Assembly: GCA_030068145.1 (NCBI GenBank)
Contig: JAPJBO010001028.1
Coordinates: 1 to 64,000 of the forward strand
DNA: 64,000 nt
From: Diplonema papillatum
Lineage: Eukaryota; Euglenozoa; Diplonemea; Diplonemida; Diplonemidae
Reading direction: 5' to 3'
Below, one piece after another: positions 27,703-40,409 of this stretch. Below the pieces are notes generated by a model. The model worked only from the letters and a program-made list of their open reading frames with translations. It was not told the DNA's origin and did not search any database. A program made the position numbers and the translations under genes. Numbering within the stretch: the first letter of the stretch is position 1; each line of letters opens with the position of its first letter.

Positions 27703-29847
27703 CTGGTCGCATGTTCCGGGTGGGTAGTACGGCGGCTGGCAGTCGGTGCAGTCGGGCCCGCCCCAGGGCGCGGCGCAGACGCAGTCGCCCGCCGCGTCGC
27801 ACGTCCCGAGGCCGTTGCACGTGCCGCTCGCCGTGCACTCCTTGTCGCAGCCGGTGGCGAGGGTGTAGAAGTTCGGCGCGCACTCGTCGCACTTGTCGCC
27901 CGCCCACCCGCGGTCGCACTCGCAGCCCCCCGGCAGGAGCGGGTCGTCGACGCACACGCCCCGCCCGGAACACGTCAGGTTCCGCGTGCAAAACGCTGTG
28001 CAACCCCCCGTGGGGTACATGCACGGGCCCACAACCGTCTGCGCCTGCGCCGGCGCCGGCGGGGGAAGCGGGCAGTCCGCGCACAGCGTGCAGTTCGGGT
28101 TCGCCGAAACGTCGACGCGGGTGGCGTCGCAAAGCTCGCAGTTGTCCCCGGCAAAGCCGTTGAAGCAATGGCACGTGTACAGGTCAGTGCACACGCACTT
28201 CGCCTGCACCTCGCACAGAGCCGGCAGCACGACAGTCGCCCGGGTGTTGGCGACGTTGCCGAAGATGTCGATGGCGCGGATCGACATTTGGTAATACGAG
28301 CGCTCGAGAAATTTCATCACGATGGCGTCCGGCCTGCTCGCGACCAACTCCCCGCCCGATATCGAAAACCGGCCGCCCGCACCACCGTCGGGCAGCTGGT
28401 AGTCCGTGATGCGCAGGCAGCTCCCGTTGGCGATGATCTCCCCGAAAGCCGAGCCCTTATCGATGTTGCCGTACCACGGGTAGTCGTGGTCGTACGGCTC
28501 GTAGTTCACGGTGAAGCACCCCTCGGGCGGGCACTCCAGTGAAAACGGCTCCAGGGCGAATGTCACGTTCTGAAACGGACTCCAAAGGTTAAGCCCATCC
28601 TGCACCTTGTAACGGCAGGTCTCGACGGACAGCGCATACTTGTCAGCCTGGTTGACCAGGTCCGGGTCTGGCTGGTACGTGAACGCCCCGTTGGGTTGCA
28701 CAGTGAGAATGGACCCGTGCTGGCACGTTGCGACGCCGTTGGCTGCGTGGCTGACCTCCGGATCGTCCGAGTACGCAGCGGCGACTCGCACACTCATGCT
28801 GCTGAGCGAGGGCGACCAGTCGTTGGCGAGGATCCCCGTGTAAAACTCGCGAGTGACGGACTTGAACCCGTCCCTGGCGGCGGTGCGCGAGACGCCGTAA
28901 ATGTCCTCACGCGCAACGGGGTCCGGCGGCTGGTTCAGCTCGATGATGAACTTGCGGATGTTTCCGTACGTGACCCCGTGCTGGCTGAGGTTGTACCACG
29001 CGAGCCTACCGCGCCGCCACGCCTTCCCATTGATGTCGCACCGGGCGAGCGCGTTCGGGTTTATCCCGGCAAGCGCTCTGCACTGCTGCAAAGCGAGCTC
29101 TTGCGTCAGATTGATGATGACCTCGCCGTCGATGCTGACCTTGAAGTACGTGTCCGTGAACATGATGGCAAACGCGTACCTTTGATTCTCGACCCAACCA
29201 GAACTGGTCTTCGCGGAGACAATGTAGCACCCGACGCTTTCGCGCAGGCCGCTGTTACACTTGTACCCGCAGCTCAGTCTCCGGGCGCAAGAACTCGGCG
29301 GATTAGCCCCGTCGTGTCTAAACCAAAAGCAGGCTCCCTCTTCCTCATAGCAATGCCCAGAGCCCGTAGCCGGAGTCGGAATAGTTCCATTCAGCTTGTG
29401 CACAGTGTAGTCGGAGTGGTAATCGTACTCGTTGTTGGCGCTGACGCCTCCCCAGCTGAAAATCATGCCGTCGTAGTCTCTCAAGCTTGACGGCAGTGGC
29501 CCCTGTGCACCAATCAAGAACCCGATATAATCGTTGTCGCTGTTTACTGGCGTGCCGTCGCTGTTGTATTGCGTGGACACTTCGATCGTCCCTTTGATGA
29601 CCACGTCTATGATGTCGGCATCATCGCTGATGTAAAACCCGGGCCCCGGGCTGTTGATGTACTGCTTGATCGTACGGCCCCCTTCCAACACCTGCCACCT
29701 CGGAACCGTCCCTGCCTGGAACCACGAGGACATGTCCATGTAGCTCTCACTCGCTGCCGACTCACAAATGTGCGAGTAATTGCTGCGCGCCCCCTGCACC
29801 GCCACCATCAGCACCGCCGACGCCAGCAGCCGTGATAACGGAACCAT
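27703..29847 (-). CDS. Exon 1 of large membrane protein: signal peptide, TSP-C-like, cadherin/Ig-like, EGF-like
   Basis: 715 codons, phase 0 at the donor CAG/GTGTGT. I start at the ATG at 29847 because it opens a good signal peptide (MVPLSRLLASAVLMVAVQG, residues 1-19). An in-frame ATG at 29958 would bury it. Residues about 75-305 resemble the thrombospondin C-terminal lectin-like domain (SDNDYIGFLIGAQG, then YAFAIMFTDTYFKVSIDG, then RLAWYN). About 335-430 is Ig/VCBS-like (LTVQPNGAFTYQPDPDLV). About 465-545 is cadherin-like (GGRFSISGGELV...YQMSIRAIDIFG). From 546 on are Cys-rich EGF-like modules. Many N-glycosylation sequons support an extracellular location. With exons 2-9 the product is about 2261 residues: a type I cell-surface protein, probably in adhesion. 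No ortholog is recognised. Confidence 0.9.
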
Positions 29848-31217
29848 GACTACCCCCAGTACGCCCAGGGATGAGAAGCCTTGAAATTTAGTACTGCAAA
29901 ACACAAAAAAGAGAACGGTATCGGCAGCTTGGGCTGGACCCCGATGCCGGTGACGCACTTGCCAAAAGTCGCAAAATCCTTGGAAGACGTCTGCGTGAAC
30001 ATGTCCCGCATCACCACTAATCCAACTGGTCCCTGCACGGGGTTTAGATACTTGAAAAACAGGTCCGCAGGAGGCCCGCCTTGTGAATGTGTGTCACGAG
30101 CTAGAATTGAATGTGACTTCGGCCTTGGAGGACACGGGCTGGCACAGGACTTCTACGGTATCGAAACCAGCTTGCGTCCAAGCCCAAAGCTGGTGCCAGT
30201 CTGTGTCGGGTAAAATCAGCCTGCGTTGATTCGAGTCCTGCTTAGACCCCAGGAGAAGTGCTACTACCGATCAGAATGCAGTGCTAGGGGTCAGATTCAG
30301 CCAACTAGTGACTGAGCGCAGTCGATGATGAGCTCGCTATCAGCCGAAAACGACAGGCAATGTAACCATGACTACCCACGTGTGCTCTTCCCGTGTTCGA
30401 AGGTGCCAATACGTACGTTACGCACGTGCCGGATCTGTTCTGAGGTCGTCCTAACTGCTGCCCTACTAAAGGAACGCGAACGGGCGTGCGTTGTCTTCAG
30501 AGAAAGATCATTCATCTAACCGAGGAATGAAAATGCGAAACGTGGATGCAGTTTTTTTCGTCTGCCATAACTGCCGTGGAGCACTTTTTTCCCGACGGCA
30601 TTTATTATACAAGAACAACACCCTGTCGTCACGTAAAAAAATACCGTTGGACGCGCTCGGAACACTACTACTACGCAAACATGCTGTCGGCAGACACCCC
30701 AGGGGGTGAGGGGTTTTTTTCTAAAAGGTGGCCCAGGGGCTCTATATCTAACACAAAAAGAAAGCGGGAAAGACGGGCCACCCATATCGGATGGCAAGCT
30801 TCTTCTAGGGAAACACGAATATGCTGACGGATTGTGGTGTTCACAATGCTCGCGCCGAGGCCGATAGGCCGTACTTGAGTGTTTCGCGGTCCTCTTCGGC
30901 TAAATATTTGATGCCACTACTTTTTCCGGAGGAAAACGCTACATTCACGTCAAGGCCTATAGGCCGTGATAGAGTGGCACAACCTTTGTCGCCAGTACGA
31001 TTTGCGGGTGCACTGATATGCAGGACAAAAGTGCCGTTGGTGCGTACAACGCATCGGTTCATGTTTTTTGGACGTTCATGTCGCGCGCGGACAACTTCTG
31101 GTGGTAACAGCTTGATTCCTTTTCCTGTGGGGTGCATCCACGGTGTCCCGGTTTTTCCAACACCAGGCTTCTTCCACTAACTTGGTCCGACCGGCTTGAC
31201 GAGTGAATAGGCGGTGC
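29848..31217. other. Intergenic region between the two host genes
   Basis: Both neighbours are on the minus strand, so this is the upstream region of the large gene and the downstream region of the PH-domain gene. I see no convincing frame, repeat family or promoter motif. Confidence 0.5.
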
Positions 31218-33812
31218 TCAAGGCGGAGTGGTAACGGTATCATCGTGCTGCTCAAAGGGCAGCTCATTGCTCCACTGTTCGGGCAATTCCGTAAGACGGA
31301 GCTGGTGCCGGGCAGCCATCTGTCTTGACAAAAACATGCACCACGCCCGCCGTTCAGCTGGCGATGATGAGCACAGCGTGAACAGTGAGACCTTCCCGCC
31401 GCTGTGCCTCTCGAGCCCGAAGTAGTAGTACACCCCGTCCGTCCCCAGGTCTTCGCACACGCGGGCCGTCTCGTTGTACACGACGCGGCCCAGCGGTCTT
31501 TCGTGGCCCCTCCTCTCCTCGGGCAAGCCAACCGGGTAAAACCGGAGCTGGCTCGCATCGGCCTCGACCCAGACGTCCTTCCACTGCAGCTCGCCCGAGT
31601 CGCCGGCCGGGCTTCGGTTCCTGCGCAGCGTGCGCAGGGCGCCTTCTTTGGTCAAAGCGTCGCGGGCCTCCGGCTTTGTGCGTTCGATGGACTCCAGCTG
31701 GTCGACGAGCTCGTCTACTCTGCCGACGGTGGCGAGGAGTTTTTCGCCGGACTCGTTGTGCTTCTTGAGCGCCTTGGTCATGTTGTCGAGGAGGCGGTGC
31801 GGACCTTCGCCGTGCGGCGCCTCGGCTTCTGTCCTGTCCATGTTCGACGAGTGCAGCGGGGGCGGCGGGTAGCTGACGGAGTTGTTCTTGTCCATCGGCG
31901 CGGGGGAAGTGGCCGTCGACTCGTGGACCAACTGGCTGCCGTAGCCGGTGATCCGCTCTTTCGTCTCGTTTTCGCACTCTCGGGCTTCGTCCTTCAGCAC
32001 CATCAGGCGCTTCGCCGCGTCCGTGGAGTAGGTCACCTGCTCCCACTTCCGCCGCGCGTTGTACGACGACTTCGGCAGCGCCATCGGCCGGATCGAAGGG
32101 TTGTACTCGAAGTTCAACGGCTCCCGCCCGACTTCAAGCACGTCGCGCTCAGTGACGGTTTTCCTCTTGGGTCGGTGCGGCGCGTGCGGGTGGTCGACAG
32201 GCGGGGGTGGAGCCACGAGATCGTGCTCTGTCCGGTCGCAGCCCGGCTCGCTCTTCTCGTTGAGCCGGTGCAGGATCTCCTCCATCGACAGCTGCGGCGA
32301 CGGCGTCGTTACGCCCGTGCGCGCCTCGTTCGGGTTCAGCGCGTGCAGCGGGCCGGCCCCGCCGCCCGGCCCCACCCGGCGGCGCCCCGGCGGCGACTTG
32401 CGCCCCGGCGTCAGGATGTCCGCCGCGTGGTGCAGCGGCGCCGGCTGCGTCTGCTTCCGCGCCGCCTGCGACCGATGCAGCATGTCGATGACAGGCGCGA
32501 CATCGGGACCGGTGATGGTCGGAGATGCCGTGAGCATCGGCTGCTCGGTCATCGGAGTCAGGCTGCGGGGGCTGGCGGTGGCGATGCTCCCGGGGGGTGA
32601 CGCGGTTGGCTGGGCGGAGGTGGCGGACGAGGGGTTGAAGGGCTGCTGGGACGCTTCCTCCGCGGGTTGCTGCGGGGACGGCGAGGGGGTGTGGCCGGAG
32701 AGCTGCTGGCGGATGTGCTGCAGCTTCTGCTCGATGAGCCCGGCCGGGTCCGCTTGGAACTGCGGCGGCGGCGTCCGCAGGATCAGCGCGTGCGGCGACG
32801 ACTGCGACGGCGACATCAGCGTCGGGAACGGCCGCGCCGCCGGCTTCAAGAAGTTCTCCGGGCCCACCAGCTGCAACGCATCGCCGCCGCCGCCGCCGGC
32901 CGTCGAAGCCGGAGAGGCCCCGCGCCGCTTCGACCCGACGGACCCCGGCGTCGACGCGAACACGTCCTGAGGGCGCGGAACGCTCCTTTTCGGCGATATT
33001 CGGCCGGCCCTCCCGCTGGCGGACACCGACCGCGGCCGCGGCATAGTCTGGTACAGCTTCCTCCTGGGCGACCCGGCCTGCGCGACGATGCGCAGCTCGG
33101 TCTTCCGCCGCTTGATGATCCCGTCGATGCCCTTGAGCTCCGCCTCGAGCTTTTTTTCGGCCCGCTCGATGTCCGCGTTGTGCCGCTCGTAGTAGTCGAC
33201 GAGCCGCCGCTGCAGCTCCCCCTGCTGCCCTCCCGGCAGCGCGCCCGGCGGGCTGCGGCCCCGCGCCGGTGACGGCGATGTGCTTGGCCTTGCGAAGTAC
33301 GGGTCCCAGTTCTTCTCGAGAGCCGCCTGGGGGGTGGTGGTCCCGTGGGGGTGCGGCGGCGGCGTGTGGCCTCGCCTCGCGCTGCGGGGGACGGACGCCG
33401 CGTCACGGGGGGTCTGCGGGGTCCGCAGGCTCTGCGGGGTCGAGGTAGGTGGCCGCTTCGGCTTCGGCGTGCGCAGCGGCGTCGCCTCGCTGAGGGGCGT
33501 GGACCGGCTGGTTTTCGCGGGGGAGGACGCCCGGCGGGTGGGGGAGATGCGGGGGCTGCTGGCCAGCGGGTCGCCGCCCTGCGTGGGCCCGCTGATGGAC
33601 CAGTGGTCGAGGGTCTCGTCGCGGCGCTTCGACGCGGTGGGCGAGAAGTCGATGGACCGCGAAGTGGGGTCCGGCGGATCCTCTCTCCGCCTCTGCAGGC
33701 GGTGGGCCATGACCTCGATCGCCGCCTCAACCTCCGGCGCGAACAGAGGCCCGCTCAGCTGCTGCTTCACCTGCTCAAGCTCGCTTCGGAACACTGCCGA
33801 GCCCGAGTCCAT
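31218..33812 (-). CDS. PH-domain protein, Pro/Ser-rich
   Basis: The 864-residue frame starts at the ATG at 33812 (MDSGSAVFRSELEQVKQQL); upstream frame continuation runs through a poly-G tract and is unlikely to be coding. Residues 740-832 fit a pleckstrin-homology domain: LQWKDVWVEADASQLRFYP at its start, a YYYFGLE strand, and a closing helix ERRAWCMFLSRQM with the hallmark Trp. Residues 100-600 are low-complexity Ser/Thr/Pro/Arg with many SPR, TPK and SP sites, suggesting phosphorylation. A charged coiled-coil-like segment lies near 215-260 (YYERHNADIERAEKKLEAEL) and another near 690-725. The likely role is a membrane- or cytoskeleton-associated adaptor binding phosphoinositides. No intron is seen; a non-coding 5' exon is possible. 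Confidence 0.85.
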   Translation of the reverse strand: MDSGSAVFRSELEQVKQQLSGPLFAPEVEAAIEVMAHRLQRRREDPPDPTSRSIDFSPTASKRRDETLDHWSISGPTQGGDPLASSPRISPTRRASSPAKTSRSTPLSEATPLRTPKPKRPPTSTPQSLRTPQTPRDAASVPRSARRGHTPPPHPHGTTTPQAALEKNWDPYFARPSTSPSPARGRSPPGALPGGQQGELQRRLVDYYERHNADIERAEKKLEAELKGIDGIIKRRKTELRIVAQAGSPRRKLYQTMPRPRSVSASGRAGRISPKRSVPRPQDVFASTPGSVGSKRRGASPASTAGGGGGDALQLVGPENFLKPAARPFPTLMSPSQSSPHALILRTPPPQFQADPAGLIEQKLQHIRQQLSGHTPSPSPQQPAEEASQQPFNPSSATSAQPTASPPGSIATASPRSLTPMTEQPMLTASPTITGPDVAPVIDMLHRSQAARKQTQPAPLHHAADILTPGRKSPPGRRRVGPGGGAGPLHALNPNEARTGVTTPSPQLSMEEILHRLNEKSEPGCDRTEHDLVAPPPPVDHPHAPHRPKRKTVTERDVLEVGREPLNFEYNPSIRPMALPKSSYNARRKWEQVTYSTDAAKRLMVLKDEARECENETKERITGYGSQLVHESTATSPAPMDKNNSVSYPPPPLHSSNMDRTEAEAPHGEGPHRLLDNMTKALKKHNESGEKLLATVGRVDELVDQLESIERTKPEARDALTKEGALRTLRRNRSPAGDSGELQWKDVWVEADASQLRFYPVGLPEERRGHERPLGRVVYNETARVCEDLGTDGVYYYFGLERHSGGKVSLFTLCSSSPAERRAWCMFLSRQMAARHQLRLTELPEQWSNELPFEQHDDTVTTPP

Positions 33813-36649
33813 CTTTCCTTCTTTTTCGCTCTTCTCCCCTTCCACTTTCTCACGCCACCCAACAAGAAGGGGGGGGGGGGGGGGGGGGGTGGAGGGAAAC
33901 TCCTGCGCGCATGCTGAGTGTCGTCGATGGTCAAGGTTTGCTGCATGAACACAACGCAGTCGCCAAGCCGCCCAAGAAAGTGGCAGCTTTGAGGCGAGCA
34001 ATTACACCTTGCCTTAGGACCGACTGACCCATGTCCAATTGCTGTTGACACGGAAACCTTCTCCACTTCGGCCTTCAATGTTGAAATCATAGGTTATTGA
34101 TTAGGCAGTACTGGTTGCCTTTCATGCATGTTTGAAGCTAGCGTCAGGAGAAGAACTGTTAAAACGGGAGGAAGGAAGGGGGATAGGGCTTGCAAGAACG
34201 TGCTTCGAATGGATGTGTGTTCAACACCGCACTGGTCCCGTCTGGCCCTTCAAGCCACGCACCCATCACCAGCGCAGGACCTGAGTGTCTGCAGACAGTG
34301 GGCCTTAAAGCGTGGATGATGCCTCTCGCGCTGCTCACCTTGAGGTTCCTGGTGCATGCCAGAGCGCCACCGCCGGGTTAGTAGTAGACAGGACAGCAGC
34401 GTGAGGCGGGGAGGAACGCTGTTGGGGATGAAGTCATAAGGGACCCTCTCTCTCTTTTGGCCAGGCTACATCCGAGGCGGCCCCCTGGAAGGGGGGTAGT
34501 CACGCACTCACAGCTATCGGTAACGCCGCAGAAGTGGACTGGAGTGCAGGGTCCGGCAAGTTTTCCAGAAACATGCTTCGCCGTGGAGCAAAAGCGGGAT
34601 GGAAAAGGAAGGGTGCACCGGGGCCATTTTTCACTTTCTTCTTTCACCCTTCATACGGGTTCTACGTCTACTTGTACTAGTCGAACATCTAAAGGACCAG
34701 CAGGTGAGGAGGTGAGTTTCACACAGGAGGCAAGCTACAACATGCGCACGGAAGCCGTAGGCATTCGACTGTTGTTCTGTAACACGATTGCGACAAAGCG
34801 CGGGAGGAAAAACTTGACGAGACCCCTTACGAACGTGAGGGGGGCTGTAGCTCGTCTTTTGATGACAAGACGCGTGACTCGAGCAAAACTAGTATGGCGC
34901 TTTCTTTTGTTTGTGCGCACGGGCGATACTCCACCTGCTTTGGCAAGCTGCGTCTACTACGCTTTCAGCTGATAATGGGTGCCCAACAAATTCTTGTTGG
35001 CAACACAAAGTCAAGACGAGACTGCGAGAACATCGTGCAAACAGTGAAACAGATAGACTTGACGAGTCGCCGCTACTCTGCGAAGTTGACATGCCTCGCG
35101 AAAGGGCCTTCGGGTATGTTTCGGGCGTAAGATGAGTTACACAGCTTCGGGACTTTATCCCTGCTGTGTTGGGTACGGGGATCAACGTCGCAAATAGTCT
35201 ACACCACTTGACAAGTACGGTTCTTCGTACGTGGGATACAAATAATCAGGAGGATATCTGACATTCTGCGACCGGTAGGTCTGTTCCGATCGCGCTGTTA
35301 CGCTGGGAGTACTCCGTCAAGCTGCAACGCATGAAAAGCCTTGGGAAGCGATGACTCCTTCAGTGGACTGCAAGCATGAAAAGCCTCGGACGCGATGAAT
35401 CCATGAGAGATTCCTATGTAGGTGAGCAGCGACACCTCCCCTTTGGTGAGCAGTGCACCGGGGAAATGCAGGCGACATGGTGCACGTGTTCGGCGGTACA
35501 GAACCGTGGGTCCACGGGTTAAGCGGCGACCGGCTTCCAAAAGCAAATCATCAAGGCGTGGGTCAGAGTGAGGACTGGCACTTGCATACAAGCCGCTACA
35601 GAGAAGCATTTCCGGGGTTCATCTAGCACGAGTAGCGAGTGTTCGAGTTTTCACCGTTTCGAAACAGGTGCGATTGTAGCGACAAGGTAAGAGAGACAGA
35701 GCAACGGAGCCTTGTTATCGGCTAGCTGTTCGCACTGCAGTCCAAAACCGCCACGGGAAACATGAGAAATGAGTGGGGAGAAATAAGTAAGCCGTTGCGG
35801 GATTCGACGGGCTACCTCCCGCGTACGGATCGTTTCTTCTTAGGGCCTTCCTTGATTGGCCGATACACCGGCTCTGTTGCTGCCACCAGCCCCGCAACAA
35901 TTGGCTCAGACTTGCCGAGCTGCACTTCTTGCCTCGGCACTGCCATAACACGAGGCAACGGAGTGAAAATATTTGCAGGTCAAAGGCACTGCCTTATGCT
36001 GCCACAGCCCCTGCAGTCACTAGCTTTCACATGCGACGAGCTGCGTCGCGCTTGACAGTTGCCAGGGCGCTACTCTGTTCGCGAAGAAATGCCATTTCGG
36101 CTTGCACCTGCAGATTAGTTCATAGTGGGCGCCCATCTTCCTATTCGCCTCTTTTTGGTATTGGGACGGAGGCGCAAACGTGTTGAACTGCTGTACTTGA
36201 TCTCGTTTATGAAATGGAGGTGCTATTAGCGGGAATCGAGATCGTAGAAAAGTCGAACTGGGACTTCAAAATTGACGCGCTAGTGTGTGGGATCGCCGGA
36301 GTTTTTTGGAGTTAAAGTTCGCTTGAGCTTTCGGGGTGACCGTTGATACATGGGTTCTCTTAGAGCAAGTAAGGGCAATGGGGGTGCGGGTTGTTTCTTT
36401 GGTGTTTCTTGGCTCGGACTGTTTGTAGGGATGCAGCCTGGGCCCCCCACGTTCTATACGTTTTTTTTAGAGTGCAAGTTCGCTTAGGGATCCGGGGTTT
36501 TATAGTCTCCGGGTGACCGTAGTCGTAAAGGTTCCTTTAAGGTATAGTATGTTTGTGTGTATATATTTGCTGCCTATTGCCGACTATTCGACTTATTTTA
36601 GCGCGCGCTCTTTTTTCATATGTGCTTTGCCAAGTCCATGGCTCTTGTA
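33813..36649. other. Spacer with dispersed repeats only
   Basis: A poly-G tract (about 33870-33889) lies just upstream of the PH gene. About 34905-34990 is a minus-strand copy of the AGCAGGTGAGTTCC repeat. About 35440-35570 resembles sequence in intron 5 of the large gene. No gene was recognised. Confidence 0.45.
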
Positions 36650-36797
36650 ACCGACACCGAGTTCACGTTCGCGAGGAAAGCGATCTCGCGCCCCCCACGT
36701 GCATACATGTTTAGCATTGAGTTCTTTTAAGTACATGAACCACATGGATTAACATGCACTGCTGTTTAGCAGGGGTTGCCATGTAGCCCGTATCGGT
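36650..36797 (-). mobile_element. Short structured element made of LINE-1 ends (copy 2)
   Basis: 148 bp share the core TTTAGCATTGAGTTC...CATGGATTAACATGCACTG with LINE-1's 3' end and GTTTAGCAG-x-GG-x-TGCC with its 5' end. The bounding pair is ACCGACAC (36650-36657) with GTATCGGT (36790-36797). Internal pairs are 36670-36675 with 36685-36690, 36701-36709 with 36780-36787 (one bulge), and 36759-36763 with 36768-36772. All differ in sequence from copy 1 yet pair in the same order. Confidence 0.7.
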
Positions 36798-39010
36798 CTA
36801 GTGTCCTGGTAGTTGTTGCGTTGGCGGCAGTCTGATTGTTATCTGTGTCTTCTATTACGTAGTTGTGTGCTAAAGGGACTTATTTAGCTGATAGTTTTTT
36901 TTTTTTTTTTTTTTGAAAGGGCGGTAAATGTTGGGCTGTTCGTTGCTCGCCGCTTTTTATTGGGTTCTAACCTCCAAGACGCCGGAGAGGTAAATACTAG
37001 TTTCTCCTTGTCGTGCGCTCTGCTGCGATTGGCTCCGGTCTCCGTGTTGCGGAAAGTGAGCAGAAGGGAAAGAACTGTAATGATCTTCGTGGTTGCAGCA
37101 CACTCCACCCCCGAGTGGCGTCGTATAGAAGGTAGTACTCTCCTCGCGCCCGTTCGTCCTCGCTGTTGCGGGATAAGAAAACTGCCGGTGCAAAACAAAT
37201 ACAGAAAGACCAGGGCCATGCAATGACCATGCAAAGGTTCTCGTATGTCTGCCAAATTGTGACCCTAAGGTTTCCTCTAAATGGCACCTGCTCTTCAAAA
37301 GGACCGAGGCCAAAACAGACGCAAAAAATACCGGAAAAAGACGCAAAAAAGACCAAAAAAGACACGCTGTAGGCGTGCAAGGGTGTGACTAGGGACTCGG
37401 TGTGGATTTTGCGGCACTGGTCATGTTCTGATTGCCATTTTGGCTTGCATTCGTGGTTTGCAACAATTCGATATTTTTTCCAAAGGAAGAGCTCAGCATG
37501 CTTCTCGAATGCCTCTTCTGCCTTTTTTTTGTTCAAGGTGGGATGCTGCCACCCTGCAGTAGAGTAAGTCATTGTGGGTCAGTGCAAAGCAACCACCAGA
37601 GGCATTCTGGTCGATAGCTGCTTCCTCAAGCAAAGCTACCTGCCGTTGGCATTCGCATCTTGCGGCATACTGCGTGCAGGAACGTGTGTTCTCGCAGGTG
37701 AACAGTTTCAAAAGCCAGGGACGTGAAAGGATGGATCTCAGACGGCTGCACAAGATCACCCCGCGGTCTCAAACGTGCTGTACAACCACAAAAAGGCACG
37801 AAGACAAGTTACGACTAGAACAGCCTGGCGTTCAGGTTTCAATTTCACAGGCAGCACACAAGCAAAACCGCAAACCCCTCTCGCTGACAACAAGTAGCCG
37901 AAACAGACAGTCTCGCGACCAGGGTCTTTTTTGGGTCGTTTTTAAAAAGACCAAAAAAGACGCGCGGTTTTGGCTTCAAAACGACAAAAAAGACACCCAC
38001 TACAAAAAAGACCGGGGGGAACCTTACACTACCCCCCCCCCATATCCAGACCGCAGTACCAGGTGGAAATTTGGCAAATGAACATGATCTCGGGCGGTTC
38101 AGTTTCCTCAAACGTTGCATGTGGCTTAAAAAACAGGTCAATTTCTCTTTATCCGAACTTCAATTTGTGTTCCCTGATATTCCAATGAGATTGCGTTGCC
38201 CAAGGGTTTGCTGTGTTGAATATAAGGTAACAAATTGTGTATTCCGGTATTGGAACGTACCGGAAAAAGTCACAAAACTCTCCTCCGGTGCCCGCGTATT
38301 ATCTAGCGTTTATTAAAGTTTGGAGGTTCACAGTACTTTTCGATATTCTTGGCGAGATCCCTTCAGTACTGGTGGTTCCGTCTTCTCTTGCTTCCGTTAC
38401 GTCGTGTAGAGACCTCGCACAGTGTGCCACCGTCGATCCCGAGGGACAATTAGTTTGGTGATTGATGACCATATACAGATACTTCCTACTGCAGACTACG
38501 CCGGTCATCTGCAGTGCTATCGTGGCGTCCCGAATCAGCACATGAGAACGAGGTGCGTACCGGTGTCACCGGCAACTGCAACCTGGCTCGATCCGTTTTC
38601 GAGCTTGTGTGTAGAATATCACAGTGTGGTCACATAGCCCACAAGCGGGTAAGTTGTGGTTCACAGTTACTCACATTTCCTCCTGCTTCATCCGCAGTTC
38701 GTCCACCGAAACAACCTTTGGGGCGCCGCCTGACTCTGACAGTGCGATGCTACTCACCAATGCATTTGGCAGGATGTCCGCAAACCTCTGGTGACATCTA
38801 TCGCGGCTTCTCTGATCCCGACTAGTTCGCCTGTGACTCGTCGAACATGGGCTTCCCTCGTGTACAAGTTAATGGTTGAAGCCATGAACCGGGCGTCGGG
38901 GTATCTGCTTGGCCACAAATCCCAGCAGAAGCCAACCAAGCGGAAATAGTCACAAAGCTTTTCTCACGAACCCGCGGATACATATTTTTTGTGGTAACAA
39001 TGCATTGTTG
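36798..39010. other. Spacer, no recognised gene
   Basis: A poly-T tract lies near 36895-36914. Two adjacent minus-strand frames (37493-37759 and about 37370-37572) have protein-like composition with Cys and charged residues, but I recognise no domain and see no convincing start. They may be a decayed transposase. Confidence 0.35.
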
Positions 39011-39013
39011 GTA

Positions 39014-39090
39014 CCAAGAATTAGTAGTTGGCAGCGTACTACATGAAACTTCCCAAAGCAGGTGAGTTCCGCTAGTGCGCACAAACAAAA
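39014..39090 (+). repeat. Dispersed repeat (AGCAGGTGAGTTCC family), copy 2
   Basis: Nearly identical to 13056-13131 over about 75 bp; flanks differ. Confidence 0.6.
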
Positions 39091-39382
39091 AAGTCCTATT
39101 TCCGGTACATTATTGCGCCGGTACGGCTTTTTTCGAATACGGCAGGGTTTTTCCAGGTTTCGGGTTTTCCGTACGCGGGAGGGACGCTGGCTTTCCAACA
39201 AATCTTTTTCGGTGGTTTCGTTGTGGTTTCACTCCTTCTTCAAGCCTGGATGAGACCACCGCGTCCCCACGCGTCCCCACCTGACCAGTTTTCCCTGAGA
39301 ATGCCGGGGGAGGCGTGTCCCCCCGTCCTGCCCTAGAAGACCCCCTGAAATATGGTATACCGACCCCCCCCGTAAGGTATCA

Positions 39383-39591
39383 TACACCCCGGACTTCCAC
39401 CCCGGATTGCGGGAGTGGTTTTGCGGTCGTTTGTGCGGTCGGCCTCACTCCCTCAATGCGGGAGTGGCACTCCCTCAATGCGAGAGTGGCACCCCCTCAA
39501 TGCGGGAGTGCGCTCCCGCAATGCGGGAGTGGCCCCGCACTTTTTCACTCCCGCATTGACTTAGTATATGGCTGCTGAAGTCCGGGGTGTA
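39383..39591. repeat. 22-bp minisatellite enclosed by a 15-bp inverted repeat
   Basis: TACACCCCGGACTTC (39383-39397) and its complement (39577-39591) enclose about five units of CTCAATGCGGGAGTGGCACTCC. A perfect 14-bp inverted repeat (39730-39743 with 39760-39773) and a weaker outer pair near 39610 and 39795 follow, so the whole 39380-39810 may be a foldback element. Confidence 0.65.
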
Positions 39592-40409
39592 CACGCCGTC
39601 TTGGTCTAACCCAGGGATTTATCGGGCCGGCTTTCGCTTTCATGTAGTACTCAACAGCAAGTACGTCATGAGCAGTCGTACCAATAATTTCACCGCTGGG
39701 AGAGATTGTCAACTTGTTTTCGAGGTTTGGGCTGATCAAGTTTTTTCGACGCTATATACAAACTTGATCAGCCGACCAAGCTCACTATGTGTTTATAAAC
39801 CCCTGGTCTAGCTTACGAGGCTATTGGCGGAGTGGATCTCTTACTAGAGCAGTACCATCTTCCCCTCGTGTATAGGTACCTTTTCCCCTGCGATTGCCTC
39901 CAAAATGAGGTTCCTGCTTCTGAAATTTCACTGCCACTTCGACCCATTGTGGCCACTGCGAGTAGGGGGAACCCTCGAATTTTCCGAGTCTAGAAGCTGT
40001 GGTAAATTATATATTCTCACATTTCGCTTTCTCTAAATTTAGCAAGCTACCCGCTTTTCTGGAACAGGCCATAGGGGTTGCTCCTTTCTGGAACATTTCT
40101 CAAATGTTCTTTTTTAGCAAAACCCCCCTAGATAAACGGCTCGAGCAATTTTTCGAGCACCTCAAGCCACCCCGACCCTTATTCCGCCCGTGCAGCATCA
40201 TTGGTTGTTTTGATGGTGCGTTCGAAACATCATCATCTCAGCTGATAATTCTTTGTTCCCACCGAACCGAAGAGTCATCACAGGCGCTCAAACGCCGCTT
40301 GAGCATCAAGCGAAAACCAATACCAGAAAGCAAACCCATAAACGTAAACCAAAAACCGTTGACAGAAAGGGAAACAAATTACGTGAAACCAAAATCGTTA
40401 AACGAACAA

